Source: Nephrocerus scutellatus
Lineage: Eukaryota > Arthropoda > Insecta > Diptera > Pipunculidae
DNA: 64,000 nucleotides
Direction: 5' to 3'
Assembly (NCBI GenBank): GCA_947095585.1
Contig: OX352761.1
Coordinates: forward strand, 35,493,777 to 35,557,776
Positions 1-10,575 of the stretch are shown piece by piece (position 1 is the first letter of the stretch; every line of letters starts with the position of its first letter). A program made the translations under genes and the position numbers. The notes beneath the pieces are model-generated. The model was not told the origin of the DNA. It worked only from the letters and a program-made list of their open reading frames with translations, and did not search any database.

Positions 1-738
1 AGGTTGCGCTAAAATCCATGGAATCTGTCTCCACTAATTCAATTCTGGCCCGGAATTGCCGATCGTCTCTTGAGGAGATGGCGGAGCAATTCAACATTCA
101 CCTGTGCTGGGTGCCGGGGCATAGAGACATTCCTGGCAACTTTATGGCCGATGAACTCGCCAAACATGAAACCACACTACCCCTGTTGCCTGAATATGGT
201 TCACTAGGCATGCCGATCGCTACGTGCAAACTCATTTTTAAACGGGATGCTATAATAAAACTAATTATAGATGGTCAAACGGTACTACTTGCATGCAGAA
301 GCAGAAATGGCCCAAGCTAGATCCGAAACGTTCCAAGTATTTGATCTCTCAAAACATACTGCACATTAGTGCCATTATAGGTGTCATAACAGGACACTGT
401 CTTATAGGCAAGCATGCAGAAAGACTAGTAGTCTTTTCCAACGATTTCTGCAGAAGCTGCATGGATGACGAGGAGGAGGAAACCACTCTCCATCTACTTT
501 GTACGTGCCCAGCCTTCTCGAATAGGCGGAAGCTCCTTCTGGGGGCGTTCTTTTTCAACTATCTAAACCAAATTGACATTAATAGTCTATTGCGCTTCAT
601 ACGAAGCTCCAACTGGTTCAACGAGTAGGCGTGGGATTGTTTATATCCTTGTGGTAACACAACGGACCTTCATGGCCTAAGTGCGTCGGTCTTGACTAAC
701 GGCCACTTCAACCTAACCAAACCTAACCTAACCTATAC
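1..738 (+). pseudogene. 3' end of an RNase H-bearing non-LTR retrotransposon (I/LOA/R1-type), copy 1
   Basis: The first frame (18-320) carries an RNase H end with WVPGHRDIPGN and ADELAKH. The second frame (293-628) carries the Cys/His-rich C-terminus seen after RNase H in I, LOA and R1-type elements (CRSC... HLLCTCPAF) and ends at the stop at 626-628. The frame changes between about 290 and 320, so the copy is broken, and the window starts inside the element. The untranslated tail ends in short CCTAA-type repeats at about 709-735, which I take as the 3' terminus. A second copy of the same region lies at 7848-8590. Clade assignment within the RNase H-bearing groups is uncertain. Confidence 0.8.
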
Positions 739-801
739 TGAATTTAGTCACATTTACATAAAAATCTCCCTACATTATCAAATACAAAGAATAATCAAAT
801 A

Positions 802-1300
802 ATGAAATTCACACGCATCATTTATATTTTTACAAACATAAGCATAATATTTTTATCTAAAGAAGCGAGGAATTGTTATCTAGAAACCTCCCGTATACAA
901 TATACCGAGGCATACACACAAGTGTATAGCCAGACAATAAATATGCAGTTCCATTTAGCCCAAATTCTAGTATACATAACACCAAGGCCCCACAGTCGCA
1001 AAGTCAAAAGGTGCGTTTTAGCAACGCCAAAGTTCCTCAACCAATTACTGCCAACGTATTGTTTTACAAGAAAAAATATTCCTTTCTGTAATAATTGCAA
1101 AATGAACAATCATGATATTCGTGATTGTCGCCGTTTAAAACAACACATTCATGATTCAGATACAGGCAGCGGAACCCACACAAATAAATAAAATCAGAAC
1201 AGACCCAATTCTGGTACACCGCGAGTTTTTAGCATGAGCAGAAAATGTGATTTTTGTGATCGACGTGGTCATACACATTCGGAATGTCAGCTAAAAACCC
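802..1300 (+). pseudogene. gag: gag C-terminal fragment with two CCHC zinc knuckles
   Basis: An open frame at 802-1191 ends with a CX2CX4HX4C knuckle (CNNCKMNNHDIRDC). A second knuckle of the same spacing (CDFCDRRGHTHSEC) follows in the segment starting with the ATG at 1234, after a stop. Paired knuckles are the nucleic-acid-binding end of retroelement Gag. The matrix/capsid-like part is missing or unrecognisable, so only the end of the gene is left. The protease reading follows at 1284. Confidence 0.75.
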
Positions 1301-1700
1301 GGTGGAAACAGAAAAATCAGGGAAACGATTCGCGGTCGAGCCGAAGTTCCCCGACTCGACAACATTAAACAAAAATCTAAATTTAGGGAATTCTCAGCAA
1401 CCACAAACTAAAGTCCCTACAGTTAAGCTTCCATTAGATATAGGCCTAAACGACAATGTAAAACTAGTAGTGGACACCGGTGCTGAGGTAAGCATTATCA
1501 CCGAAAAAGTGATATCACCAGAAACACAAATAAATATAAAAAATACATGTACAATACAAACACCTTCGGAACTGGAAATACTTTAGGGAGTTGCCAGGGT
1601 AATTTCAATTTGAAAACTCAAATACCCTGCAATTTTTAAGTATTACGCAATATACCTGGGCTGTCTGAAGACGGATTATTAGGAAATGATTTCCTGTCAC
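1284..1700 (+). pseudogene. Retropepsin-type aspartic protease fragment
   Basis: The open frame 1284-1586 contains VVDTGAEVSIIT, the catalytic D-T-G-A box of retroelement proteases, preceded by a hydrophobic strand (VKLPLDIGL). The frame is lost at about 1586, but the next 100 bp in other frames still look like the second half of the fold (a G-L-L-G-N-D-F-like stretch near 1675-1695). It lies between gag and RT as expected and would have cleaved Gag-Pol; this copy is broken. Confidence 0.8.
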
Positions 1701-1756
1701 AAAATTGTGATGTAAAGGGACCTGACCAACTACTAAAGTTTCCTCGCACGGAAACT

Positions 1757-2254
1757 AACTCTGAAGAGTTCAGCGTCCCTCTGAATTACAATGACAGAAA
1801 TCCATGTCGCAAAAGGGCAGTCGAAGTGAGACCAACTACATACAAAGCGAGATCCGAAGAGGTTGCAAACACCGCTTGTAGCATCTCCAAGGCTTCTTCT
1901 ACACAAGAAGCTGGCTGCATGATCTCAACGATGCATACAGATAATGAAGTACCCAAGATAGATATTAATATCACCCAGAATAAGGTTAGGTCAGTAGAAA
2001 TTGATAACTCTGAAGAGTTCAACATTGCCATGAACTACACTGACAGGAATCTATGTCGCAAAAGGGCAGTCAAAGTGGGACTGACTACATACAAAGCGAG
2101 AACCGAAGAGGTTACAAAAGCCGCTTGCAGCATCTCCAAGGCTTCTTCTACACAAAAAGCTGGCTGCATAACCTCAACGATGCGTATAGATAACAAAGTT
2201 CCAAAGACAGCATCTAATAGCACCCATGATCAATTTAGGTCAGTTGAAATAGTG
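1757..2254 (+). repeat. In-frame direct duplication of 249 bp between protease and RT
   Basis: Two copies with period 249 bp (83 codons) start at 1757 and 2006, both with AACTCTGAAGAGTT. They share the motifs TYKAR, SISKASSTQ and RSVEI at matching positions and have drifted apart at many sites. The repeat lies in a long open frame (1826-2617) that links protease to RT. The sequence matches no domain I recognise. Confidence 0.85.
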
Positions 2255-2601
2255 CTAAATCAACACATCAGCACACCTGCACGATCACAAACGGTCATCG
2301 CCGTTCCAATAGATTTAGAGGAAGAAATGCTCTGCCTATCACAAGAAATTGGCAATGGAGTCTTCCTATCTAACAGCATATTGCCACCAGTCCAAAGAGC
2401 TTTAATAGGTGCAATAAATGTGACCACAAAGCCTGTAAAAGTCACTAATTTAACTTTACAACTGATCTCGGTAAAAGACTACATACTAGTACCCATGAAA
2501 ACCGAGGACGAGCAAAGTAAAGCGAGAAGAAAAATTCTCATGACGATTCTGACAAAAGAGAGAGCAAAACTCAAATTGCCTCAATTCAGCACATCAGATA
2601 T

Positions 2602-4442
2602 ATGTTCCCAGAGTTAGATCCTCTGGACGATCCACTTAAAATATCGCGCTCTAAACAGCTCGAACAAGAATTAAAAATAGACAACAATCTAAACCCTGAG
2701 GAAAAAGAGGCAATAGTAAATCTTTGCCATAAGTATAATGATATATTCCACTTAACCGGTGACGAACTAACATACACCACGGCCATAACGCATGAAATAC
2801 CGCTGGTGATAGATCAACCGCCTAAAAATCAAAAAATGTATAGACTTCCCGAGATACAGAAACAAGTTATCAATGATCATCTAAGGGAAATGCTTGAAAA
2901 TGACATAGTCCAACCTAGTAAAGCCCATGGAACTCATCCCTACTTGTAGTTCCCAAAAAGGCGGGCCCAGATGGTGAAAGAAGGTGGAGAGTTGTGGTCG
3001 ATTTTCGTAAGCTCAACGAAAAAACAATCGGCGATGCTTATCCCCTACCTCGAATAGAGGATATATTAGACCAGCTCGTTCATTCCCGTTACTTTTCTAC
3101 GCTCGATCTTGCCAGCGGCTATCACCAAGTTTTAATGGATGTTAAATATCGGGCCAAAACAGCTTTTAGCATTAATTACGGACATTATGAGTTCACACGC
3201 ATGCCTTTTGGACTAAAAGGAGCCCCAGCTACCTTTCAAAGGCTGATGAACTATGTTCTTACTGGTCTACAAGGACTTGAATGTTTAGTATATCTGGATG
3301 ATATAGTCATCTACGGCAAAAATCTTAACGATCACAATGCCAAACTAAAAAAGGTTTTCGACAGACTAAGAGAACATAATCTCAAATTGCAGCCGGAAAA
3401 GTGCAAGTTCCTGCAAAAGGAAGTCGTTTATTTGGGTCATATATGCACAGAAAAAGAAGCACTTCCAGAACCCAGCAAGACAGCCTGCGTTCAAAACTTT
3501 CCTGTTCCGCGAACAATAAGACAAGTACAGTCTTTTTTGGAGCTTGCTAATTACTACCGTAAATTTATCCCACAGTTTTCTAAAATAGTGCGACCACTGA
3601 CCAATCTCCTCCGCAAAGACGTAAAGTTTACATGGACAGAAAAATGTCAAAACGCATTCCATCAAATCAAACAACGTTTAGTCTCACCTCCTCTTCTGAT
3701 TTATCCCGATTTTACCCAACCTTTTAACCTCACCAATGACGCAAGCGGCGAAGCAATCGGAGCTGTACTTTCACAAGGAGACGTTGGCAAAGACCAACCC
3801 ATTGCTTACGCTAGTCGTACTCTGAATAAAGCCGAACGCAATTACTCAACAATAGAAAAAGAGTTGTTAGCCATTGTTTGGGCTACCAAAAATTTTCGAT
3901 GTTACCTCCAAGGACGACAATTTACGGTCTACACTGATCACAAGCCGTTAAAAGGAATTTTTAATGTCAAAGACCCTACAACTCGACTTGTACGTTTTCA
4001 CCACAAGTTGTCTGAATTTGATTATAGAATTGAGTACAAGCCAGGCAAATTCAATACCAATGCCGACGCCCTCAGTAGAATTCCACAGGAGAGTGTACAA
4101 AAGGACTCACCCACAATCAAGACACTCGAAAACAAACAATTCGAGAATGAGTCTAAAGACGTTTTTCAATGTAATGCTGTTACAAGATTACAAGCCCAGA
4201 ATCCCAAATTAGCAAGTAAGGAAAAACTATCAGAAAAAGGATACGAAAAGGAAATAATTAAAGAACTCCCAGACAGTTTAGAAAATCAATCACAAACTAA
4301 AATACAAATAAATAGTAAAACCAATATAGAGGAAATCACTAAACCCGAGGACATTAAAACAATATTAAAAGATTATCATGACTCCCCTTTCGGTGGTCAT
4401 CAGGGAGTGATAAAAACATACAAAAGAATTCGTAAAAAGTAT
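2602..4442 (+). pseudogene. pol: Pol: reverse transcriptase, RNase H and integrase N-terminus
   Basis: RT motifs run in order: VVDFRKLNE, YFSTLDLASGYHQ, FTRMPFGLKGAPATF and the catalytic YLDDIVIYG. Connection and Ty3-type RNase H follow (DASGEAIGAVLSQ, then TIEKELLAIVWA and YTDHKPL), then SRIPQ. The frame ends in a short H-x-H region (HDSPFGGHQG) that begins the integrase zinc finger. A stop or frame change at 2947-2993 separates the first 115 codons from the rest. The 483-codon frame from 2994 is otherwise well kept, so the element is not very old. Catalysis would need the missing integrase. Confidence 0.92.
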
Positions 4443-4580
4443 TGATGGCGACACATGCTCAAAGATATTAAGAAATATATTAAACGATGTACATAATGCC
4501 AAATCTTAAAGGCGACACCTTCTTTTCGTATGCAAATGGTCATCACAGATATCGCCGAAAAACCATTAAAAGTCGAACGA
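4443..4580 (+). pseudogene. Integrase remnant, core deleted
   Basis: After the TGA at 4443 the zinc-finger region continues (a pair of Cys codons separated by two residues near 4485-4500, with an intervening stop). About 20 codons that resemble the very start of the integrase core follow. The text then switches directly to env-like sequence at about 4575. The DD35E catalytic core and C-terminal domain, normally several hundred residues, are gone. Confidence 0.7.
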
Positions 4581-5990
4581 AAGTAATCCGCGAACTTCTG
4601 CCAAAATCTAGGCAAGCAAGGTCCCTTTTAAACGGTATAGGAAAAATGTTCCACTACCTTTTTGGTACAATGGATAACGATAATGAACAGGAAATTTACA
4701 GTAAATTAGATGAAATACAAACCAATGAGAAAAAACTAGTCGAATTGGATAAACAGCAAATCAGTGTAGTCAGTACCCCCTTCAAAAAATCAAAAAACCA
4801 TTGAAAACCCTAATGGATAGACAGCAAAACATTGGCTATCAGGTAAACGAGATGTTACAACTCACCGAAAATTTCACTAGAATACAACTAAGACAGGAAA
4901 TAGTAACAAGTATACTCTTACAAGTTTTCGAAATAGAGTCACGGCAAAGTACATTAATTGATATCATATTGGCATGTAGAAATAATCAAATACACCCCTT
5001 ATTAGTTTCTCCAAATACCCTATCGACTATTTACAAGAAGTCAAACCCAATATGTAAAAACTGTTTGCCAATTTTATACCAAACGGCTGAAGTAAAATCC
5101 CATCTGTTACAAGAAAAGCTAGTAGTGAAAATAAACCTAACAATATTCGCATTACCCAATTTTTTAAAATTCTTTGTTTCCCAATACACCTTTCGGCAGG
5201 ACACTCCCTAGTACCAGACATCAAATATTCCCACTTATCTGCTCAAACTGAAACTCAAGAGTTTATTCTACTCCATTCTGGTGATGTCCAAAATTTTGTT
5301 AAAATCACGCATGGTCTAAACACATTAACACAACCACCTACGTAGGAAAACTCGAAAGTCCCATAACGCGTGCAACGCCCACCAAAGAGTGCGTAGTTAA
5401 AATATTTTTCAACCCACTAAATGATAGTACTCAATGTCACTACCGAATTCAAGTCCCCTCACAAGATTCGTTCATTAAAATGACTAGAACTAACACTTGG
5501 CTATATTCGGTTACCAAACCAACCATAATAAGTATACTCTGTTTAAGGAGTTTATTAACACCTAAATTAATCGGTCAAGGTATCCTCACAATAACCATCC
5601 TTGCCAAGTGGAAATTCAAGATCATACAATTTATTATCAGGGAGACGCAATGCCTCCGTCAACGATCATACAACCACCGTATTTCCACATTGTTAATGAC
5701 GAACTATCCCAACTTAACCTTACGAAACTTATTTCCAATATTTCACATTTCACCCCAATACAACTAATTACAAACACTGATACGAACGTTGTCATACATA
5801 AAAGCACTCAATCACTGGAAGAAATCAATAATAAGCTAGAGCAACTGAACTAGGATCAAAAATCTATTAATCATCACACCTTGTCCTTGGCCTCTTTCTC
5901 TATATCCAGTCTGCTAATAATAGGGCTAATCGCATATGTTGTGGTTAAAACTTTCCCCATACTTCTTAAAAACTGCAGGGTAAGATAACG
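4575..5990 (+). pseudogene. env: env-like region of errantivirus, fragmented
   Basis: Frames 4487-4804, 4801-5211, 5480-5767 and 5608-5853 together cover an env-like gene with several frame breaks. Near the start there is a basic cleavage-type site followed by a small hydrophobic stretch rich in glycine and phenylalanine, as in the fusion subunit of insect errantivirus Env. A hydrophobic segment coded near 5880-5960 could be the C-terminal membrane anchor. The family's Env is thought to descend from a baculovirus F-type fusion protein. This copy lacks a continuous frame and is not functional. Confidence 0.75.
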
Positions 5991-6175
5991 CTTGTAGAAG
6001 ATGTAGAAATGCAAACTATAGAAATCTCTCCCAATATTTCGGAACTTCGTTAAATCTCACCTTTACGCCTTGATCATTTGGATAGCAAACCTAAAAGCCA
6101 ACTAACGAACTAATTTTTAAAAAAAATAAATATAAAAATTACAAAATTACTAGATTTTATAAACTAGAGGTCTGC

Positions 6176-6211
6176 AATGAATGTCTTAAAACATGTTTCA
6201 AGACATTCATT
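6176..6211. repeat. 36-bp near-perfect palindrome
   Basis: AATGAATGTCTT at the left pairs exactly with AAGACATTCATT at the right. The centre contains AAACATGTTT, itself a palindrome. Only one base pair breaks the symmetry. It sits at the start of the candidate LTR. Confidence 0.9.
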
Positions 6212-6349
6212 ATTATATGGGTTCCCATCACTATTGTACTCTAAGCTTGAAATCTTAAACGAATAGTTCACCAGGTGTTTGTTTGTCAAATGGGTAGTTC
6301 ACCCATTCTTAACAAAATGTTTAGTGCAGTGTACTCACAAAGAATGGGT

Positions 6350-6927
6350 TCAGTACACTGAGTACACCGAATATAGTACGAGTGCACTGAGTACACTGAG
6401 TACAATGAATGAATGAATGATTCATTCATTTTTAGCCTTTGGTAAATATTCAGCAGGATTCTACTGAAGAAAACTGGCTGTAATCAATAAATTAATAAAG
6501 GAAACAAAAATAAAGATTATCGTTGTAATCTTGGCTGGAGCCATTGCAAGTTTTGTTGCAACTGTATCAGAAGGAATGAAACAGTTGTTTTAAACAGTTA
6601 TTTAGTTGTTATTTTTTGTTTACCAATAACAAACACATGCATTTGTGTGTCGCAAATTGCTACGAGCGTGTAAATCGAAATCACTATTAGTATTTTTCAC
6701 CATTGACATTGTTTTTTCGTATAATTATGTTTTAGCTAAATAAAACATATAATACAAATAATTTATTTAAAAATTAAATATTTTTTAGCGATTTTGTCTA
6801 GTAGTATAAACCTAGACACCATGTTAGTTCTTATGTGAGTGTTAAAAGTTAACTCAGTTCATTCAGTGTACTCGGTGTACTCGGTGTACTCGTTGCACTC
6901 GGTGTACTCGGTGTACTCAGTGCATTT
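6350..6927. repeat. Inverted-repeat block built of 9-bp GTGTACTCG units
   Basis: The left arm (about 6350-6412) reads ACTGAGTACAC-type units. The right arm (about 6859-6927) reads the complement as about six tandem GTGTACTCG-type 9-mers, and each arm has ATTCATT on its inner side. About 450 bp of AT-rich, non-coding sequence lies between. The structure fits a non-autonomous DNA element or a fold-back element inside the LTR. A further ACCCATTCTT / AAGAATGGGT hairpin lies just left, at 6301-6350. Confidence 0.65.
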
Positions 6928-7342
6928 TTAGCAGTTTTTATTGCACACGTTTTGTTTGGATAGAGTATTCAAATGCAAAAGAGAATCAAACAGTGTACTC
7001 GTTTTGGTTTGTGGTGATCGAACACTGTAAAGTTTGTTTCATAGGACAATAAATATGCATTTCCATGCATCTATAATTAGAACAAAATATTACAACATAG
7101 CAATACCAAAACAAAGATCACCAAAATAAATTACACAAGTCACCTAAGAAAACAAACTGCAAGTGATCGGTAGATAACGACACAGACAGTTCAAAGGCGA
7201 CAACGTAATTCCAATAGAAGAAGTAGGGCATTTGCATTGTGCCCTATTCTAACACATAATGTAAGATATTTCAGGTGCATCGATGCCGATGCAGCCTTTA
7301 TGTATATAATTATATTCCTATATTTTTAGTTGTAAGAAATTG

Positions 7343-7372
7343 TATAAAAGGAGAAGATTTTTACAAAATAAA
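7343..7372 (+). promoter_or_regulatory. LTR TATA box and polyadenylation signal
   Basis: TATAAAAG at 7343-7350 is followed by AATAAA at 7367-7372. In an LTR this spacing would place the transcription start and the poly(A) signal close together in R. The call depends on the LTR interpretation of 6174-7590. Confidence 0.45.
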
Positions 7373-7590
7373 CCAGATTACTTTTCAACTTAAAACCTGA
7401 AGGTCGTCTCATTTGTTAAGCACTGCCTGTTGCCCTAGCGATATGCGCAGTCTGAGTATTGTAGCAGTCACTGCTTAGACTCACCTCTTCCACTTCTTCT
7501 GTTGCGTTGTTCCTCTCCGGTCGTTAGCCATAGAACTAACGTTTATTCTTAGATAAAACTTCGTTTGGGCGATCACGACTTTTCATTACA

Positions 7591-7850
7591 TGGCGACCCT
7601 GCCAAAATCAATAGTTAAATTTCACTTTGCCTTTTACCTTTTGTATATGAATATATGTTTTTATACAGTTGATAAAGGAATCATCAACGAAAAAATAATA
7701 ATAACAATATTTATAATAATATAACTATAACTATTCACAACAAATAAGAGTTAATATTACAATAATAACTTTATAACAATTTTATAACAAATACCAACAA
7801 TTCTAATAGTTATAATAAAAATAAACGTCATATCCGCTAAGAATATCCGT
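7591..7850 (+). other. Primer-binding-site-like start and A/T-rich leader
   Basis: TGGCGACCCTGCC directly follows the LTR-like end at 7590. TGGCGACC is the start of the tRNA-Arg-type primer sites of 412/mdg1-like elements, although the rest diverges. About 250 bp of TAATAA/ACAAC-rich sequence without long frames follows and looks like an untranslated leader. It is cut off by the second non-LTR fragment at about 7848. Confidence 0.4.
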
Positions 7851-8590
7851 ATATTCTTGGATAGCCAAGCTGCACTGAAATCCCTGGAATCGGTCTCCAC
7901 TAATTAAATTCAAGCCCTTAACTGTCGATCATCTCTCATGGAGATGGCGGAGTAGTTCAACTGTTGGGTGCCGGGGCTCTGATACACTCCGGGAAACTGT
8001 ATGGCTGATGAACTCGCCAAACAAGGAACTACACTACCTATCTTACCTGATCATGGTTCTCTAGTCATGCCAATCGCTACATGCAAGTGCATGTTAAAGC
8101 GAGATGCTAATGAAAAGTGTAATCGTTTGCGATCAAACGGTAGAACTTGCTTAGTGACAAAGCAGATCTGGTGCAAACTGGATCCAAAACGCTCTAAGTG
8201 TTTGATCTCTCAAAAAAGATCGTACATCAGTGCTATTTTATATGTCATCACTGAACACTGTCTCATAGGCAAGCATGCAGCAAGGCTTGATGGCGTCTTG
8301 TCGAATGACTTCTGATGAAGCTGCAGGGATGAGGAGGAGGGGAGACCATTCTTCTCTGTACATGTCCAGCCCTCTCCCAAAAACGTTAACTCCATATGGA
8401 AGCTTTTTCTTCAACGACACCAATGATCTAATCCATATTGCCATCAGCAGTCTCCTACGCCTCATACTCTAATTGGTTCAACGAGTAGGTTGAAAAATAT
8501 TCCTTCACCCACGTGGTATCACAATGGACCATTACTGGTCTAAGTGTATTGGTTTTTCACTGACAGCCACTTTAACCTAACTTAACTTAC
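7848..8590 (+). pseudogene. 3' end of RNase H-bearing non-LTR retrotransposon, copy 2
   Basis: This is a homologue of 1-738. The shared DNA includes GGTCTCCACTAATT near 7890 and GGAGATGGCGGAG near 7940, and the shared protein includes ADELAKQGTTLP and CLIGKHAARL. The upstream end reaches further into RNase H than copy 1 (a DSQAALKSLES-like stretch at about 7860-7890). It carries extra stops and frame changes (near 7905, 7950 and 8313). The tail ends AACCTAACTTAACTTAC at about 8574-8590, so the insertion end matches copy 1. It is more decayed than copy 1. Confidence 0.8.
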
Positions 8591-8689
8591 TTGTCAAGTA
8601 CGAAAGTATATTTGCCCCATAGAGAATTCGAGAGAATTTAATACAAATTTTATAAAAAAAAGTACCCGATTTTCTTCAAATTTTACGCG

Positions 8690-9215
8690 CATGTGTATAG
8701 GTTGCGGTTGGCCAAACACCACTCAACTAAATAAATTGATTCTTGAAACTAATACAAGCTTCGGATACGTATCGAATTTATCAACAATGACCTTTGGCCC
8801 ACGGAAAAGGACACGTTTTGGAACTTGGAACATTCGCACGCTCGTCAAGACAACAACGCTTGCACAATTAACAAAAGAATTTCGTAAATATCATCTAGAG
8901 ATTCTTGGTCTTAGTGAGGTGAGATGGCCTGGAGTACGGGAAAAACGAACATCTACCGGCGTGTTTCTAATTTTTTCGGGTAAGCCTGCAGGAGAACACC
9001 ATGCCAATGGAGTGGAATTTCTACCCTCTAAAGCCGTGAGACAACAACATCTACACAGAACTCCTCCAAGCCGACGTCGAGTTAACTACGCGAACATTGC
9101 ATGCGATATATCAAGATATCTGGGAATCTGAATCCATTCCATCGTCGTTAAAATAAGGCTTAATAGTCAAACTCCCCAAGAAAGGTTATTTGAGCAATTG
9201 CGAAAACTGAATGCA
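8690..9215 (+). pseudogene. RTE-type non-LTR fragment: endonuclease fused to RT piece
   Basis: The frame 8691-9131 contains RFGTWNIRTL and LEILGLSEVRWPG, the first motifs of the RTE-clade AP endonuclease. After about 60 codons the endonuclease breaks off. From about 9060, in another frame, an RT-upstream stretch is readable (TLHAIYQDIWESESIPSSLK, then LIVKLPKKG). The end of the endonuclease and the linker are therefore deleted. Confidence 0.75.
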
Positions 9216-9275
9216 GAATGGACAATGCTATTTGAGCGCCTATGGGCCTCGGCGTGGATAATGTAAGGATGTGAG

Positions 9276-10130
9276 TTAATATCCTCGTTTTCGTTTCGTT
9301 TTGGGTAAATTACTTTTTACTAAGCAGTCAAGAGTTTCTTGTCTTGTGGTTGTCAGTTCACCGTTTAGTGTCTTGACTGAATCAAGTCGATTTTTGTGGT
9401 CGAGGGAGAGAAATGTGTGTAGTGGACATTTTTTTTGGCAATTTGTTAATGCTTTCACAGAATTCTCTCCAGCTGTTAAGTCTGATTGTTGGATAGTTTC
9501 ATTTTCCAATTTTATGTTGGTTATGATGTTGGTGTATCCTGGTCTGTTTTCCATAACTACTAAAGGTCCATTACGTTGATTAAGCATTTTTAGTTTCATA
9601 GCTCTTGATCCAGCCTCGCTTTTGACATTTATGTGCAGTGGTGGAACACCCAAACGTTTTTCCAGAGCTGCCGTTGGACATGTCTTTACTACACCCGTTG
9701 TAATTAGACAAATTAGTATTTGAATTTGGTTCAGTTTTCAGCATGTCGTTGTTTGCTCTGTTTTAGGCCATCAAGAGCCGCATGTGTGATCCTGGGTCTA
9801 ATAATACTTTGGTATAGCCATAACGTAGTTTGCGGGTCTATTCCCCACGTTTTGTTAAACATTCGCTGACTGGTAAAGTAAGCTTTCTTAGCTTTGTTAG
9901 TAATATATGATATGTAGGGGTTCCATGCCAGTTTTTTATCAAACTTCTAGTACTGAAAGCGTTATTTTTTGCCTTTTTGTGAAAAGTGAGCAAACTACAT
10001 TTTTTGGATTGACGCTTAGGCCAACCTCTTTTCACCACTCCACCAGTACATTGGCTAAGCAGGCATTTACATATGTTAGCTTTATACAGCCGAGAATTTC
10101 CCCCGACCTACGGTAAGGGATTCTTTGGCT
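9276..10130 (-). pseudogene. Scrambled RNase H-type non-LTR fragment (post-RT and linker parts)
   Basis: On the minus strand from about 10090 down, several frames give the end of an RT domain (GLSVNPKN-like, then KKAYF and IRPRITHAA-like words) and a KRLGVPPLHINVKSEA segment typical of the region between RT and RNase H. At 9276-9560 the frame changes character to NGELTTTRQETLDCL, which resembles the endonuclease-RT linker of such elements and is out of order. I read this as two pieces joined by deletion or rearrangement. Family assignment is uncertain. Confidence 0.5.
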
Positions 10131-10389
10131 TAAAAGGTGAATAGCACAAACACCCTAGTTAGAAACATTAGCAGGACCTACCCTATCCCACTAACGAAGC
10201 CTGGAAACCAACTGAGCCTACCCCGGCTGTAGAAACGTTTTTACAATCCTCAGCGAAATATTTTGCCGATTCTCCTGTCAAACTGTTCGATTCCCATAAA
10301 AAACTGCTACTGCACGTAGAACTATTTGAAAAGTCCTTGTTTTTAAAGGATTTACCACTCTTTTTAAAAAAATCGGGTTAATTTTAAAA

Positions 10390-10575
10390 AAATTTATGTG
10401 GCAGGCCGTTGGCCCTGGAGCCCGATCACTACAAAAATTTTATAGAAAGTGTTGTCACCGGAGATACAGATGTGTGCAAAGATTAAATCAAATCGGGCTT
10501 TAAGAAGTGGATTTAAATTCCATCGTAAGATTTGACTAGCCAGCCACAATTTAAAAAACAAACTTATAGTCGGCA
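10390..10575 (+). repeat. Dispersed repeat copy with GGGCCCGATCAC / AAATCGGGC motifs
   Basis: It has the order GGAGCCCGATCACTAC, AGAAAGTGTTGTCACC, GGAGATACA.ATGTG, AAATCGGGCTTTA and CCAGCCA. The same order recurs at 19740-20160, 23340-23730, 26930-27025, 28795-28900, 32670-32757, 36890-37165, 44850-45025 (minus) and 48621-49230. It is non-coding. The class is not identified. Confidence 0.8.

Larger units (their letters stand above)
802..5990 (+). mobile_element. Decayed env-bearing Gypsy retroelement (errantivirus-like), body
   Basis: In order on the + strand: gag C-terminus with two zinc knuckles, aspartic protease, a spacer with an internal duplication, reverse transcriptase, RNase H, the start of integrase, then an env-like region. 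This order with env last is that of insect errantiviruses. The N-terminal part of gag, the 5' LTR and most of integrase are absent, and frameshifts or stops occur at about 1190, 1586, 2947, 4443, 4804 and 5211. It starts about 65 bp after the tail of the non-LTR fragment. An LTR-like region follows at 6174-7590. It is a dead copy. Confidence 0.9.
6174..7590 (+). repeat. Candidate LTR with nested inverted-repeat sequence
   Basis: It begins TGCAATGAA (6174) shortly after the env region and ends TTCATTACA (7590), which makes a short inverted terminal match. A TATA-like box lies at 7343 and AATAAA at 7367, in promoter/polyadenylation order, 220-250 bp before the end. A primer-site-like TGGCGACC follows at 7591. 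At about 1.4 kb it is longer than usual because it holds the inverted-repeat block at 6350-6927. The 5' boundary is inferred from context; the 3' boundary is better supported. Confidence 0.5.

Noticed and set aside
709..735. Telomeric repeat array
   Set aside because: Only a few imperfect CCTAA-type units at the end of a non-LTR element; flies generally lack TTAGG telomeres.
9301..9579. 92-codon plus frame
   Set aside because: Shadow of the minus-strand non-LTR reading, which has recognisable motifs.
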